64,000 nucleotides of DNA from Daphnia carinata (Eukaryota; Arthropoda; Branchiopoda; Diplostraca; Daphniidae): the NCBI RefSeq assembly GCF_022539665.2, contig NC_081334.1:6914424-6978423 (forward strand), written 5' to 3'. Below are positions 20,749 to 34,600 of the stretch, piece after piece. Position 1 is the first letter of the stretch. Each line of letters starts with the position of its first letter. The translations under genes were made by a program, and so were the position numbers. Below the pieces are notes generated by a model. It was not told the origin of the DNA and ran no database searches. It saw nothing but the letters and a program-made list of their open reading frames with translations.

Positions 20749-23700
20749 ATATACACACACAAACATACGCCCTTATTTTTTTGTCTCTTTCTCTTTTTTT
20801 TTTCGTTTATCGTGTTTTATTTTCTTGTGTGTTGCGGATTCGTTTTTTTTTTCCTCGATTCAATCCCTCCTCCCCCCCCCTCCCAAGCTCCAATGCTACG
20901 CAAATTGCGTGAAACATTTTTTTTTTTGAATTCAACAAATTTTTTTTTTACGGCAGAGAAAAAGACATTAGAATTCATTTTTAATATTTTGGAAGAAGGG
21001 GGTAAACGAAAACCCAATCAGTGGCGGCTTTTTCTCTGTGAACGTGATTTTTATCCTTTCGCGAATTTTTTTTTTTTTCATTTGGCGGGAGGTTTAAAAC
21101 GCATCGGAAACTGTTGTTTTTGTTTATTTTGTTTCTTATTGTTTTTTTTATGTTAAATATTTTTTTTGGAGGGGGGGGAATGATCGACAATACCAGATCT
21201 CACTTAGCTGACGTTAAACAAAACAAGAAAAAAAAAATTGAATAACATGTAATATGAAACGTTTTGCATGTGTGGCGTGTGCCTCTTCGTCTTCTCCCCT
21301 CTTCTTCTTCTTATTTTTTTTTATATCATATTTTTAATAGACATATTATCAATGGGAGGTGGGGGAACCCGTCCTCTTTCCTTCACGAGATTGCGTGCGT
21401 CTGCCATTTAGAAATAATTCGTGAGCGAGAGTGTGTGTGTGTGTGTGTTTTGTTTCATCTTGATTTCCCGTGCCAAGAGACTCTTTCCTTTTTCCAACAT
21501 CCGCCTCTTCCGCAAATCGTCACTTTTACCTTTTGCATAAAGCCATTTGAAATCTTTTTTTTTTTTTTTTTTTTTGAAAATTAAAACAAATAAAATCGCG
21601 CCATATCGGTACTGCCATATCAAATCCCTGAGAATATTTTGAAATTGTCGTTTTTCATTCTCCCTTTTATGAATTTTAAAAACAAATATTTACATTTTTT
21701 TTTTTAAACGACTACAGACAAGCTGGAATGATTTAAATTCTTTTTTTTTTTTAAATTCAGATACTAGACTAAATTTATCATCCTCCTTTTTTGATCCTGT
21801 GTAAAAGTACAGTATGTATTGTTTGTCCAGCAACTTACAGTGCCTTGGCCCGGTTTTCTTTTCACCTTAAAACAAAAAAAGAAATTTTATACACACAATC
21901 CCACCAACGGACGCAGTTTTCATCTGTTAAACTGCGTTTTACATCTCAACGTCTAGTTAATTTCTTTATTTTTCTCGTGGCTTTTCTTAACAATTTTTTT
22001 GCTGAAACAACAAAACAGAGCTAAAATTCTAGTAAAAAAAAAAAGACGCCGAATTTTGTTTTAAGTAAATTTTCTTTCGTAAAATGGCAACGTCTTCCGA
22101 TTCGAAGTTCTTTCAAATCTTCCCTTTTTTTTAAACTTCGTTCGGGAGTTTCTATCGTTTTCTCACTTTTTTTTTTTTTTTTTTTCATTAAAAAAAAATT
22201 TACCGGATGTTTTACTCCTCTCATGTGATCCCTCGTCTCTTTCGTGTGTCAGTGTATCATTCTTTTCAGTGACGTAACAAATTTGATGTGTTAAATTCCA
22301 AAGGCCATCCGATACTTAAAAGAAGACTTAAACGTTTTGGAATATTGACAATCAAATTGAATATTGTAATGAGAAGAAAAAGAACTGGCTGCAGCTGTTG
22401 TGCTGAAAACAAACCAAAATAATATCATCGTTTCCATATCAAAACGACTCGTAATAATAATTGTTAATGAACTGTTTACAGCTGCAGTTTAACATAAAAA
22501 TTGGCATAAAAAAGAATAGAATTTTCCCCTTACCTCTTCCTCTCTCTATACTAATGAATTTGTTTGTCTATGTGTATGTATGTGTGTGTGTGTGTGTGTT
22601 TTGTGTTTGATTTGTTCATGTGCTGCTGCCCTCTCCGGTCTCTAATTTGAAGCAAAAAAACAAAAAAAAAATCCGAAAAAAAAAATAATAATGAAGAAAA
22701 AAAATAAGAAAAAAAAAAAAACATTGTGAACTGTACAGTTTTAACTTTATGAAATTTGAATGTGTGTGTGTGTGTGTGTGTGCAGTGAAAATTATGACGA
22801 CGCAAAATGTGTCCGATGATGTCAGCATAAAACGGAAACAGAAAACAAACAATATGAAAGAAATGTCTTGAAAAATGGATCATTTTATTTTGTTACGAGA
22901 GAGTGGGAAAAGCGGAAGAGAAGTCAGATACGAGTAGAAGATAGTTTTTTTTAGAGAAAAGACATATTGAAAAATTCTTCGGCTGCACGATGTCAACGAA
23001 AAACGGAGGGGCAAGAGAAATTATTAATTGCGTCGGTGGAGTTCAAACGGACAAAACAAAAAAGAATCAAAGTAGAAATGTTGGTTTCCGTTTCTATCCA
23101 TCGGCCTTCGCATTCCGTCGTACGTGGAATGCGTTTCGATTGAAACGATTTTTTTTTCCTTTCTTATTTTGAGTCATTTTTATTTCTTCTCTACATCAGA
23201 AGAAAAAAAAAACAATTAAATTTTTGCATTTTGGAGACATGAGAAACAAAAAGAAAAATGGAAGACGAAAATTCCTTTAGTCCTTCCTTTTTTTTTTTTC
23301 GTTTTTACCTTTCATTGTCCATGGGAAAAAATGTGTTTTTGTGACTTCCATATCATCGAAAGAAATAAAAATTCCCGCTCTTTTTTCTCTAAATGTGACA
23401 TTCCCCGCATGTTTTTTCCCCCTTTCAGTTGCGATCCTCTGCTCGGATAGCCGAGCATTTTCTCTGCGTTGGTCCAAGAAATTCTGAAAAACAAAAAAAA
23501 AAATGTATCGTGAACGAAACACATTTTTTCCCGAGTTGTATGTATGTACTTACGGAATGTCATTTTTTATATATTCTCTGTCTTAAGAAGTAAAAAAAAA
23601 AACGTTCTTTCGCTAGAGAAGGAAAATCCCGACGTCGCCGATAGATGTGATGGTGCATAACTTGGAACGAGACAACAAGAGAAATTTTTCAAATTGTATA

Positions 23701-24857
23701 AAGATGCGTATATATATATATATATATATATATACTTCGTGCATGTAAACTTGAATGAATTTCAACGAAACGTGACCAGATTATATGCGGCCTCTTTATT
23801 CCAAAACAAAAACAAAGAATTGGAGGGGAAAAAAACAAAATGGCGAACGTGACTGTGATACAATTTTCATTGTAGGAGACAGATCCCATTCTAAACACAC
23901 ATTCTGTACGGTTCAAGAGTCTAAGAAAAAGGTAAACTTCTTTTTCGTCACTATCTATGATTAAATATCAACGTTTCTTTAAGAAAATGTTTAGGAGCCG
24001 AATGCAGATGTTTGGAAACGTATTGGAAATTGATCAGCTGTTATTTTCAGGCCCAAGGCTTGAAGAAAAAAACCGGGAAATTTATGCATGAGGAAATATC
24101 GGGTGTCGAGTGAACGTCATTTATTACTCCATCATTGACGCCCCTCTTTTGTGGTATTGTGCTGAACACCAGCACAATACACGAGGAGGAAGGTAAAAGA
24201 TGAAATGAGGGTAACGTCAGGTCAAACCGATGATTGGGAAATTGCATGAGGTTATTGAATGCCTTCATTAAGGAGGTTCGGAACTTACTCGTATGTAAAC
24301 TACCTGCTTTTCTATGTGGAATATGCTGATCCAACGAAGTAAATACGGTGCATCAATCAAATTCGATGACGCCACACAAATGGCTACCCGTTTTCTGTTC
24401 TCAACAGGTATCGATTTCATTCTCTAGCTTCTGTACACATGTAATGAACTGAGCTGCCCCCATCGTCGACAACGTGTTACGATGAATCATAGTCGTTTGT
24501 AACTATTTTGTTCGAAAAGAAAAGACCACCAAAGTTTATGATGAGATTTCTTTTGATAAACTAGAAAGAAAATTGGGAAGAACAGAATGGATTTTAATTT
24601 TTTTTTCTTTTGTTTCTGAAAGAGATTAATAATTCGACAACGAAGCCCGATTTCCTTTTCCCGCGCGATTTTCATCTCCGGTTTTAGTAATGGCCGCTAG
24701 GTAACGTTACCTCGCTGTTTTATTTTATGTCGTGTTGGTTTCGACACACAACAAATCCATGTGTATATATAAGCTAATCGAGGACACACGTTTTTAAGGG
24801 TGCGATATTTGTGCTGCGCAATATTAAAAATTTCAAGAACCACTCTGGACGCAAGTC
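20262..24857. other. TEAD 3' untranslated / intergenic low-complexity region
   Basis: There is no supported coding sequence in these 4.6 kb. Simple repeats include (TG)n at about 20719-20747, 21432-21449, 22578-22600 and 22760-22783, (AT)n at 23709-23734 and many poly-T/poly-A runs. AATAAA at 21589-21594 is one possible TEAD poly(A) signal. The 3' UTR may well run for kilobases, but its end cannot be fixed. From about 24000 on, sequence becomes less repetitive and probably holds the WDR45 promoter. Confidence 0.5.
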
Positions 24858-26464
24858 ATGACGTCCAGAGGTGGTGAGAAAGTTTTGAGCTTGAAATTCA
24901 ATCAGGATCACAGTAAGTCCTCTTTTCGCTCCATCTTGGAAACTACCCCTTTGTTATCGTCGACTGTTTTGTCTTTTTACAGGCTGTTTTACTTGCTGCA
25001 CTGATGCTGGTGTACGTATATACAACGTCGAACCCCTTACAGAGAAAGCACATTATGGTAATGATCAGATATGTTTTATTGCTCATCCTCGCACAGGAAT
25101 AGCCGAACAATTTGCTTGTACTTAAACAGACACCTCTGAAATGGGCACCATCCTCCATTGTGAGATGTTACACAGGACAAATTTGATTGCTGTGGTTGGT
25201 GGTGGTCCACGTCCAAAGTTTGCAGACAACACAATATTGATCTACGATGATGTGCTGAAAAAGTTTGTCCTTGACTACACTTTCACTCAACCAGTTGTAG
25301 CTGTTCGCCTTAAAAGAGACAGGTATAATCAGCTGTTTGCCTCAGTTTTTTTTTCCATTTTAAAAGATTGCGTAACATTGTGCAATGCAACATGGTTTAC
25401 TTAACAATTTTTATTTTCTGTATTTGCAGATTGATAGCAGTACTAAGGAGGCAAATCCATGTATTTTCTTTTCCAAATAACTCAAAAAAACTTTTCACCC
25501 TGGAAACAAGGGACAATCCAAAGGGACTTTGTCAAATAAACTCTCTAATATCGTCAGAAAAACAGTTGCTAATATGTCTGGGTCATAAACTAGGAAGTAT
25601 TCAACTAGTGGTATAACCTTATAAAATTCTCTTACTTGCCTTCATATTCATTATTTGGCTTTTTTTAATTGCAGGATCTGTCAGTCACTGAGTTAGGTAT
25701 TTCTAGTGCCCCTCAAACTATTAGTGCTCATCAAGGGGAAGTGGCCTGCTTAGCTTTGAATTCGCAAGGCACTTTGGTTGCCACTGCATCGGACAAGGGT
25801 ACTCTTATTCGCGTGTGGGATACAATGAAACGAACCCTTTTAGTCGAACTCAGACGCGGATCGGACCCTGCCACTTTGTATTGGTAAACCATATCTTCTT
25901 TCTATCACAGACCCTTGTCGTCATATGCTAATCATATCCTTTTGTGCTTCTTTGTAACAGTATTAATTTTAGCCCTGATTCCGAATTTCTCTGTTGTTCC
26001 AGCGACAAAGGAACAATTCATATATTTGCCCTCAAAGAAACGCATCTTAATCGCCGTTCTTCGTAAGAATTATATTTTTAATGAATTTTTGATTGTCCAG
26101 CTCTTTATAAACGAAATTGTTGAACTTTCAGGTTAAAGAAAATGAGCTTCCTAGGAAACTACATTGAATCGCAGTGGGCTCTAGCCAATTTCACGGTGCC
26201 ACCCGAATGCGCATGCATTTGCGCATTTGGCAGCAATAAATCCAGCGTCGTAGGTAAGACCCCCTTAAAAATAACTTCTTTAACTATCTTTAACACTGAG
26301 CGCTTATCGATTTGGGGGGGGATTTTTCTTGTTTGTTGTATTTCTGAAATTCAGCCATCTGTATGGACGGCACGTTCCATAAATACGTTTTTACACCAAC
26401 TGGAAACTGCAATCGCGAGTCCTTCGATGTGTACCTGGATGTGTGTGAGGATGATGATTTCTGA
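24858..26464 (+). CDS. WDR45: WDR45 / WIPI4 PROPPIN autophagy protein
   Basis: A seven-bladed PROPPIN beta-propeller that binds PI3P and PI(3,5)P2 on forming autophagosomes and works with ATG2 in lipid transfer. Exons 24858-24912, 24983-25057, 25130-25322, 25430-25610, 25675-25883, 25961-26062, 26132-26253 and 26355-26464 give 348 residues, with all phases consistent and introns of 64-107 nt. The lipid-binding L/FRRG motif appears as [11 protein letters not shown] (codons near 25850). Other marks are [39 protein letters not shown] and the acidic C-terminus [11 protein letters not shown], which point to the WDR45/WDR45B side and specifically to WIPI4 rather than WIPI1/2. The start ATG follows a weak Kozak context but no upstream in-frame ATG is nearby. 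It is convergent with the SMIM20-like gene, only 102 bp between stop codons. Confidence 0.95.
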
Positions 26465-26566
26465 AACCATATTCAGGGAAGGAAACGATCAATGCATGTA
26501 TACTTTCAGGTGTTTTAATGTTTCATACACAAAGGGTTTTTCTATACATACAACGTGAGGGGTGCA

Positions 26567-26928
26567 TTATTTTTCAAATGCCTCTTTTGGCCTGCCGAAA
26601 GGATCTGACCATACTTTCATGTCTGACCGAGAGGGGAAAAATTAACATCAAGTCATTTATTGGGATGGGTTAAAGTAACATACTTCCTGGTTGAACTTCC
26701 TCTTGTTTTATTCCCCTCCTGTTAACTGATTGCTGTTTCTCTAGAGAAAACAATATTTTTCTATGAATGGGGAGGCTATTGCATAACTTGACTTTTCATA
26801 ATCTTTTACTTACTGTAAGGCTCTGGATTTATCATAGGGCTGACTATTATCGGATAGATCGCTAAACCAATTACGCCAATAACTGAACTGACCATTGCAG
26901 CATATTTCCAACCTTTTAACAAAACCAT
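26567..26928 (-). CDS. SMIM20: SMIM20 / MITRAC7-like small mitochondrial membrane protein
   Basis: In vertebrates SMIM20 (MITRAC7) is a small inner mitochondrial membrane protein that stabilises newly made COX1 during cytochrome c oxidase assembly; its C-terminus is also reported as the source of the peptide phoenixin. Here three exons on the minus strand (26814-26928, 26684-26740, 26567-26622) join in phase into 75 residues. A single membrane segment (VIGVIGLAIYPIIVSPM, about residues 16-32) carries the GxxxYP pattern of the family, followed by EPYKKQQSVNRRGIKQEEVQ and the hallmark KVWSDPFGR near the end. Donors are gtaagt and gtatgt, acceptors are both ag. The gene is easily missed because no single frame exceeds 40 codons. 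An upstream exon cannot be excluded, but the ATG at 26928 gives the expected length. Confidence 0.88.
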
Positions 26929-29900
26929 TTTTTAAAGATTTTTTTTTATGCGATTGTAAGCGGCTTAGGATTGTTTATTGTGAAATGTGGCTGTAGCAGA
27001 CGACCGTAGAATTTAGAACAGCTTGCATTTTGCGTACCTAGATGACGTCCTGACTTTCCGAGAACCAAATTCTACGTGATTTTCCGTTTTTCCCCTTCGC
27101 CTTTCATTTTCTTTATTCAAATCTTGTTAACAGTAATTTTTTTTTGCCCATGCTTTGCTCAGGCATCTTGTTGAAAGCATTTGAATTGCAACCATCGCCT
27201 TTCGAGAAAGGTATTACATGGTTTTCATTTTGAAGCGCCCACGTAATCATTCCTGATTTCGGCTCCAATCTTGAAACATTTAAGAAATTGTCCCCCGAGA
27301 GAATCTTCCTACGGCATTAAGCTGATATAAATAATACTCCCTACTGAGTGCCTGAAAAGGCTTTTGATCGATACCACAAGCTACGTGCTGTTTCTTCTTG
27401 GAAATCTTCTCAATTTTTGCGTACGGTTTACGCAAACTATCTTGTTGCGACGTTCGGTTAACGGTCTATAAAAAGAAAGGTTGAGTGCCCATGTGGTTCC
27501 AATCTGTGATAGCCTTTTAGGTTTCCTACGAGTTTTTGGGGCGTAAATCCGGGTCGTCTGAAGCCATACACGATCCGCAGATGATTCCTCATACACAAAT
27601 AATCACCAGTTGTTATGTCCCCGTGATACAATCCGCTGGATTGTGATCGGCCCCCTCATCGTTCCCCCAAACCTCAATGCGAAATCAGTAGGAAAATCTG
27701 AAATGATTTTTTTTTATCCAATCTAATTATTCAACTAGAGAAAACATAGAAATCGACACCTTTTAATTCCCCCCCCAAAAAATGTAGCGGTCAGTAACTG
27801 CATCCAATAAAAGAGGCGTTGTCGGGATTATTTATGCAGGTGACGTCCATAGCGTAAAAGATTAGATGAACAGTGAGGCAAATAACACACCAAAGCCTTC
27901 CAGTTCATCCGAGCTGGAATGGTGTCGATCTTTTATGTGCGTTGCGTGTAAACAAGGACTTTTCACGCTGTTATGCACCCTACTACATTTGCGGCATTTG
28001 TTGTCTCCATTCTCTGTTTGACTTCCCATTCACAATCTTTTGTTTTTCAAAAAAAACTTTCTCTTAGTTGGGAGTTACAATAACAAAAAAAAAAGGGGGG
28101 GGGGCTTTAAATTTATTTGGCATTTAAAAGACCCTAATGGGACACCGTGCCCTTTAATCTTTTTTTTTCCCCTTTCGCGATTCCCATATTTGAGCTTCTT
28201 CAGCGCCCAGCAAAGTAACAACCGATTCACAGCTGCCGGCGTGATCGTTTTGACAAAGCCGTTCATCATTCCCTGGAGCGCCAGCCAGAGAATATAGTCG
28301 ATCTTTTCTCTTCGTTGTACAGGAAAATGCGCGGAAGTTGGGGATTTCGAAAATTGCAAACTGCCGCTCTGAAAGTGTCCACTTATTTGAACTGTGAGCG
28401 GTCTCATGCTTGTGGGTAGAGGGGTTTCTCCATCACATTGATTGATGTGGACACAGCTCTAGCTCGCCAACTCCCACCTCGTTCGGAAATGATTGTGCTG
28501 GGTGAGAGCTGCTGATCCGTAGATGGCCGACAAGCAAAATCTGTTGACCTTGCGTCTTCGTGTGAATAAAAAAAAAAGGGGGGGGGGACCGTATACCGTT
28601 CTTGAACCCTACGTAGCCGTCCCCATTTTTTGTAGTTTGAATGCGTGGACACGTCCCATGTAGATTTGGAGTAGCTCTCTCTCTGCGCCCCAAAATAGGG
28701 AAATGGTTTTATTAGCAATTCGAATGAGAAGCGAACGAATAAGAGCGGTCAACGCGATTCGATTATTTTTGCCTGGGGCTCGGGATACTTTGTAAAAAAA
28801 AAAAAAAAAAAAGATGTAATTTATTTCACACAATGACGAGTTACATGCTGATGCCTAATTGAACCCAGTCCTTAGATAAGGACACTCCCCTCTATAAAGT
28901 ATTGTGTGTAGCAAGGATCTCGTTGCTATGACGCCATAAGAGCAATAGTTCAAGTTTCTCCATCGCTAATTGAACCCGAGAGAAATCAGAGGTGAACTGA
29001 CAGGTCGGAGAGGTTTCTCTACGTCGGATTGTGATGATCAGAATCGTGTGATCATTGCCGTGAGAAGAAGGGAAAGCACATGTGTATCGTTCATCAGCAC
29101 ACAATGGAAAAGCGCACAGCTCTTTTTTGTTCCTCCTCCGATCGGACCATTCGTCAGCTAAAAAAGATCGGACGATTCGTAGACGAAGAGAAAGAAAAAT
29201 ACTCTCTAATGCTTGAGGGTGGTGTGGTAATCTGTTAGTTTGTTATCACTGATGGCGCGTACTTGTCCGTATTTAAAAGCTTCCGTTACTCATCCTCTGA
29301 TCGACGCGCCCGCTCTCCTTTGGAATGATGACGCCCATCGGCCGTCTTTCTTTTTTTTTTTTTTTTTTTATCACGAAAAAAAAAAAAGGGAATAGGTGGA
29401 CCGTCATTCCTTAGCGTAGCTAGGACGGAAGGTATCCTTCATCCGCACTTCATACTCGTGACGTGCATGGGCTCTTGATTCCCATTAGTCCGCGTCAATG
29501 TCGGCCAACTGCCACTTGCTCCAACAGTTGTACGAGGTTTTCTTACGGATCGATCGGCCATTGGCAGTCAAGTGGTACGTTACTAGAAACACAGTTTTAC
29601 AAGTAGATAGACAACACAGCGGGCGGAAATACAGATGGGCCCCTCCCCGTGCAGTCTCGCCAGCAAGTTCAATCATTTCTGCAATTGTCCTGAAAGTTGG
29701 CTTTTAGAGAGGGGGGGGGGGGGACTACGCCAAAACTCGCTCGATGGCAAAGAGGTTTGGATAGAGCAATCAAGCGATGGTTTGTGATGTTGGATGCTGA
29801 CTTCTATTTCGTGTACTAAACAGCTGGGGCTTTCGTTTATACCCTTGTTTGCATGTTGTGCGGGCCTGACCTGGAATTTTTGCTGTCCAACTACATTAAC

Positions 29901-31654
29901 ATTAGCAATCACTTAAATTTTCTGGCGGCTGAAAAGGAAAGGAAAAAAAATGGAAGTATAAAAGTCACGCTATTGTCGTTGAGAGATTTAAAGGCTTACA
30001 CAACGATTGGACGTGTCTCGCAAGTCGCGTTCAAAAAGCCCAGGTGTTGGTGCGGTTGTTAAGGGCACCAGAAAGCGATCAACTGGTTCGCCACACCTGC
30101 GAATTTGCAATGGGATACTAACACGACACTTTTGCGCAGTTCTCTTCAAAACTGTCGTTTGTGCTTTTTTTGTGTGTGTGTGATTTGTTTTCCTTTTCAT
30201 CTAAATGGATATCCGATAGATTTCAAGCGAGAAAACTGATTAGAATTAAAGCGGAGGATCAGCTGTTTTATAAGAACAAAGTTACAGTTTGCCAAGTTTT
30301 CTCTTTTTTCAGTTGTATTTCTTATTAGATTACAGTTCCCTTTTTTTTTCTTCCCTTCTCTTTCCGAGAAAAAAAACGCAGAGATCAAGTGAAATCTGCT
30401 CGACACGAGTCTCTCGCCACGTACTTGACCATGCAGTTGAGCGCGGCGACTTAACGCTACCTTTGGGAAATCCCGGACTTTTTCTTTTTCCCATTTCTTT
30501 TTTTTTTGTATTTGAAAAGTCCCACGTAGGACTTGCACCGGCCTTGGGGGTTCTTTGGTCAACCTCAGCCTTCGAGTAGAGCGCTGGATGTGCTGCTGGA
30601 ATCTGTTGAACCACCTACACTCTGGTAGATCAATGGCGGTCGTGAATCCTCTCACGTGAAGGGGAAGAAAAAGAAAAAAAAAAGATCTCTTACCTCGTCG
30701 ACATTTGATAGTAGCGCTTCTTTGCTGCTTTTTTTCTATTGACTTTGATCATCGTTTTCAATCAGACCCTCCTCTGCCTTACGCGGAGTTTTCGTTCGGA
30801 GGGTGAGACACATCTCGTCAGGCATCACATCTCTTTAGCCGTGAAAAACACATACGGATGTAACCGAATTCCGGTCTGATGGAGCGGTAAATGATGTCTT
30901 CATTTAAGTTTGCTCCCACCCCTCTCTCAAACCCTTTTCTAAAGTTCAATCTGCTAATCAGGCAAACGTTAGACACTTGAACGAAAATTCCATTAAATGG
31001 AAATGATAATTTTAGAATTTTACGACTCGCAATTGGCGCCATCTACCAGCCAACGTTTCATTTCCTGCCTTAATTTATTCACCCCCATCAAGAATGTTAT
31101 ATATTTTTTTTTTTGTTATCTCGGGGCCTCATCATTTTGCGCTATACATTTTTCTTCATGAAAGAGTTTTAAAAATAAATCAAATAGAACGTCGCGCTAT
31201 AAATTCACCGTGTGCGCGCACGTCTGTGGATTATTGGCGGGAAATTATTCCGGTAACATTTTGTACAGCTGCGCCGCGCCGGCCCGCGTTTCGCCCGCAT
31301 CCTACGATCTTGAGCGGGAGGGGGGTACTTGTATTTGGAGCGGGAACAACCAACTTGTATATTACACGAGACTACCGTTCGCATATGAGTTTGTATAGTA
31401 GCAACCTTCTGGTAGGACGCATCCCGGCTTCTTCATTTTCTTTCCACCCCGTCTGTCTTTTGTTTCAACTAACAACATTGACCTCAGTCTTCAACTGTTT
31501 CGATTACGCAAAAAAAAAAAAAAAAACCTTCTGGGAGATGCGTGTCATTTCTCTCAAAGTGATTTACAAGCCGTGGCTCGTTACGGACTTGATTCAGTGT
31601 TACGCATTCTGAAGAACTTCGCAAGATTTGCACAAAGTTTCGCTACAATTGAAA
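26929..31654. other. Intergenic region without supported genes
   Basis: About 4.7 kb without a recognisable exon chain. It holds poly-G/poly-A clusters (28083-28103, 28569-28587, 29709-29723), scattered open stretches up to about 150 codons with poly-lysine or poly-phenylalanine composition typical of homopolymer noise, and a TATAAAT at 31198-31204 that might belong to the downstream Ig gene. No tRNA or rRNA was seen. Confidence 0.45.
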
Positions 31655-34600
31655 ATGATGTCAACGGATCATCACCGTCTCATCTTATTCTTCTCCGTCA
31701 TCATCATTAGCACCTGTCAAGGTAAGCATGTTTTGTTTTACCTTTTCTCCTAGTCTAGGATTTCATTTATGTTTGCAATGAAAAAAGTTGATCCCCGCCC
31801 ATGCGAAAGTTACAAGCAGAGCAAGAGGGATGGGCAAACTCTATTTTGCTGGCCACAATCTTTTGTCCATCCACCAGGGGGTGATGAAGCCTGAAAAAGT
31901 TGATCCACATAGGATTTGACATTTTATTTTTGTGGGGGGGGGGGGTGACTGGGAGCACAAAAATGGGCGGAACTAACGTGATTTCAAAGTACGTGTGGAT
32001 TTCTAGAACAGCTTTATTGTCTTTTACGTCCGTGGAATTGATTCTATTTTCATCGAATACGTAACTTAGATCTCTGAGTAAGTAGAGCTCTATCGCAGGT
32101 TTTTGAATATTTTGCCGTCGTTCGTTATTAGCAATCCCTAGCACGTATGGTAAATGTAAAAGTAGTGTCTAAAACTTCTTGACAGCAGATGGCGACCGGA
32201 ATTGATTGAAAAGCTTTTTCCGTTTTCACAGGTTCTCGGCACCATTCGCGAACGACGACGAATCAGCAACAGCCCGCGATCGAAGACGACGGCCATCAGG
32301 ACGCCCTTGACAATAGTAAGCCATTTGACGGTATATTCACTTTGATGGAGAGGAAAGTGTGCCACCTGCGCTGTCAATAATGTTTTAAAAAAGGATAAAG
32401 AAGAATGATGACAGTTTGTTTTGTTAATCTGAGAAGCCAGAGAACATTTGCAAAACGATAAGAAATGAGGCGTGTAGCTGGGAAACATCTTGGTGAAGCA
32501 AACATGGGCATTTCCGAATGGTTTCACTTTCAATTGTTATTGATTTTATTATATTATATATTCTTCTTTCTTTTTCCTATACTCTTTTCGCCCTTATCCC
32601 ATCGCGTCTTTCTCCGCGTTTGAACGAGGGCGCTATTGGAATGTATTGCTATCGTAGTCTCTGTAGTTTAATAACTCTTGGAAAGCCAACAGGATGCAAA
32701 AGAATAAGTCGGGCTAGGCTTCTATATTATTATCAAGAGTATTATTGTTATTGTTATTTGACTTCAATACTTGAAAATATGTTTTATTTTTATTTTACCC
32801 AATAGCTCAAAGTCAATCCGGTATGAAAAGTTTTAGATTTTACTTTTTTATTATTTGATTTTTATTTTCGTGTTTGGCATTCCATTTGATCGAGGCAGCA
32901 GCTTAGATACACCGGAAACAGCGATGAAAGAAAAAGAAAAGAAAAAAAAAATCAATAGATTTGAAATGTAAAAAGATAAATGGTTTCAACAGCCTGCCGT
33001 ACCAGTTTTTCTTCATCCACCCCTCTCTCCCCCTTTTTTTTTCTATGAAGTTGAAGAGAAAAAAAAAATCCGAAGAGCAAATATCATTGACGGACGGAGC
33101 TCGTGAGAACAACAATAAATAAGAGAACACAAAAAAAAGGCTGGATTAAAAAAGAATGATGAGACGAAAATGATTTGAGAAACAGAAATGAGTTGCCATC
33201 GTTGTCCAGGCTCTTCCAACAGAACAAGGCAGGAGACCCAAATAAACAATAGATGTGGATATGGGAGGAATCGAACAATTGAGTTGGCCTTAAAAGTCAT
33301 GAGATTGGCGAGTCCCTCGTATTTATTACTCTATTTTTCATTCTCTCATGTCTATTTATTCGACTTGCGTCCCCTACTTTTCTCATTTCTTGGCGCACAC
33401 TTCAATAACAAAATCACTCTGTAGTCCATCTCTTATTCGCTACAACTACTCGCATTACGAGTACCAGTAGGTAATATTCTATATAAGTTCATTGCTTTGC
33501 CTATCCGCTTGCTCGATCACAAAGTAATTCGATGGATGCTTCCTCTTATACGCCGGAGTGTGGAAGCGATAGATGCATGTCCGGTATTCTTTGAGAAAAA
33601 AAACAAACAAAAATTTATCCGCTTATTTATTTACTTATTTTTATGGGGTATATATCAACGATGTGCCGTTAAGTCACAATCTTCTTCTTTTTTTCCGATC
33701 TTAAATTTATGGATTATCAACTTGTGAAATACTCATTGATCATTCTTTTATTTGGATTCGCAGGACTGTGGACTTCGAAGCAACTCAACGACGACGAATA
33801 TTCGTATCCAATTGGTGGCCACGATTTTGGTAAGTTATCCATTTTCGGATTGTTATGTTAACTTCTTAAGATGTCATCCAAAACTGCAGATTTAACGATG
33901 TCGACACCTGCATGCTAATGTGCCAGATGTCTCACGAAATTACAACCCGTAATTCGAAAGATGGCCATTGTAGCTTTAATATTCGATTGAAAGACACTTG
34001 ATTAGTGCTTGCAATCGAATTATTTTTCTTTTTTTTTTATTAAGGTTTGATTTATTGATCTGAAAATAATTTCTTTTCCTTTTTTTTTCAATGTCTGCAA
34101 TTCCTTGATAGTTCTGCCACGATTTGCCGAGTCTGTTAATAATGTTACGGTGGTAGCCGGGCGCGATGCCACGTTGCACTGCGTCGTTGACAATCTCCAA
34201 AAATTCAAGGTATTAAAACAATTGTTATAGCCAATTTCGGGCGAAATGTAATCGTTCATCACCAATAACTTTTAACGATTTGATCAAATGCGAGTTTTTA
34301 CTACTGCGCATTTCTTTCCTTGACGCGACGATCGAAAGTAACTAAACAAGTTTTGAACAGGCGCGTCTTTGACTCAGATGCTCCCTCCTTTTTTATTAAA
34401 TTTTATTTTTTTTTGTTTTATTCTTCAAATCTTCCACATGGGTTCATTTGGAATGCGTGGTTCGACGCTGTCGGTGACATACGCGTTGACAGTTCCTATT
34501 AGACCAACATGTAGGTGCGCGCGATGGCGGTGGTCTTCCGTTGGCTTAATTGCTCGTCTTTATTAGAGAGCCGGAGACGCAACGACAGCTGACGCTCACG

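Noticed and set aside
28075-28407. 110-codon minus-strand frame near 28 kb
   Set aside because: Spans a poly-G/poly-A junction and lacks homology or splice context.
30197-30655. 152-codon minus-strand frame
   Set aside because: Contains poly-lysine from A runs and no recognisable domain; no flanking exons found.
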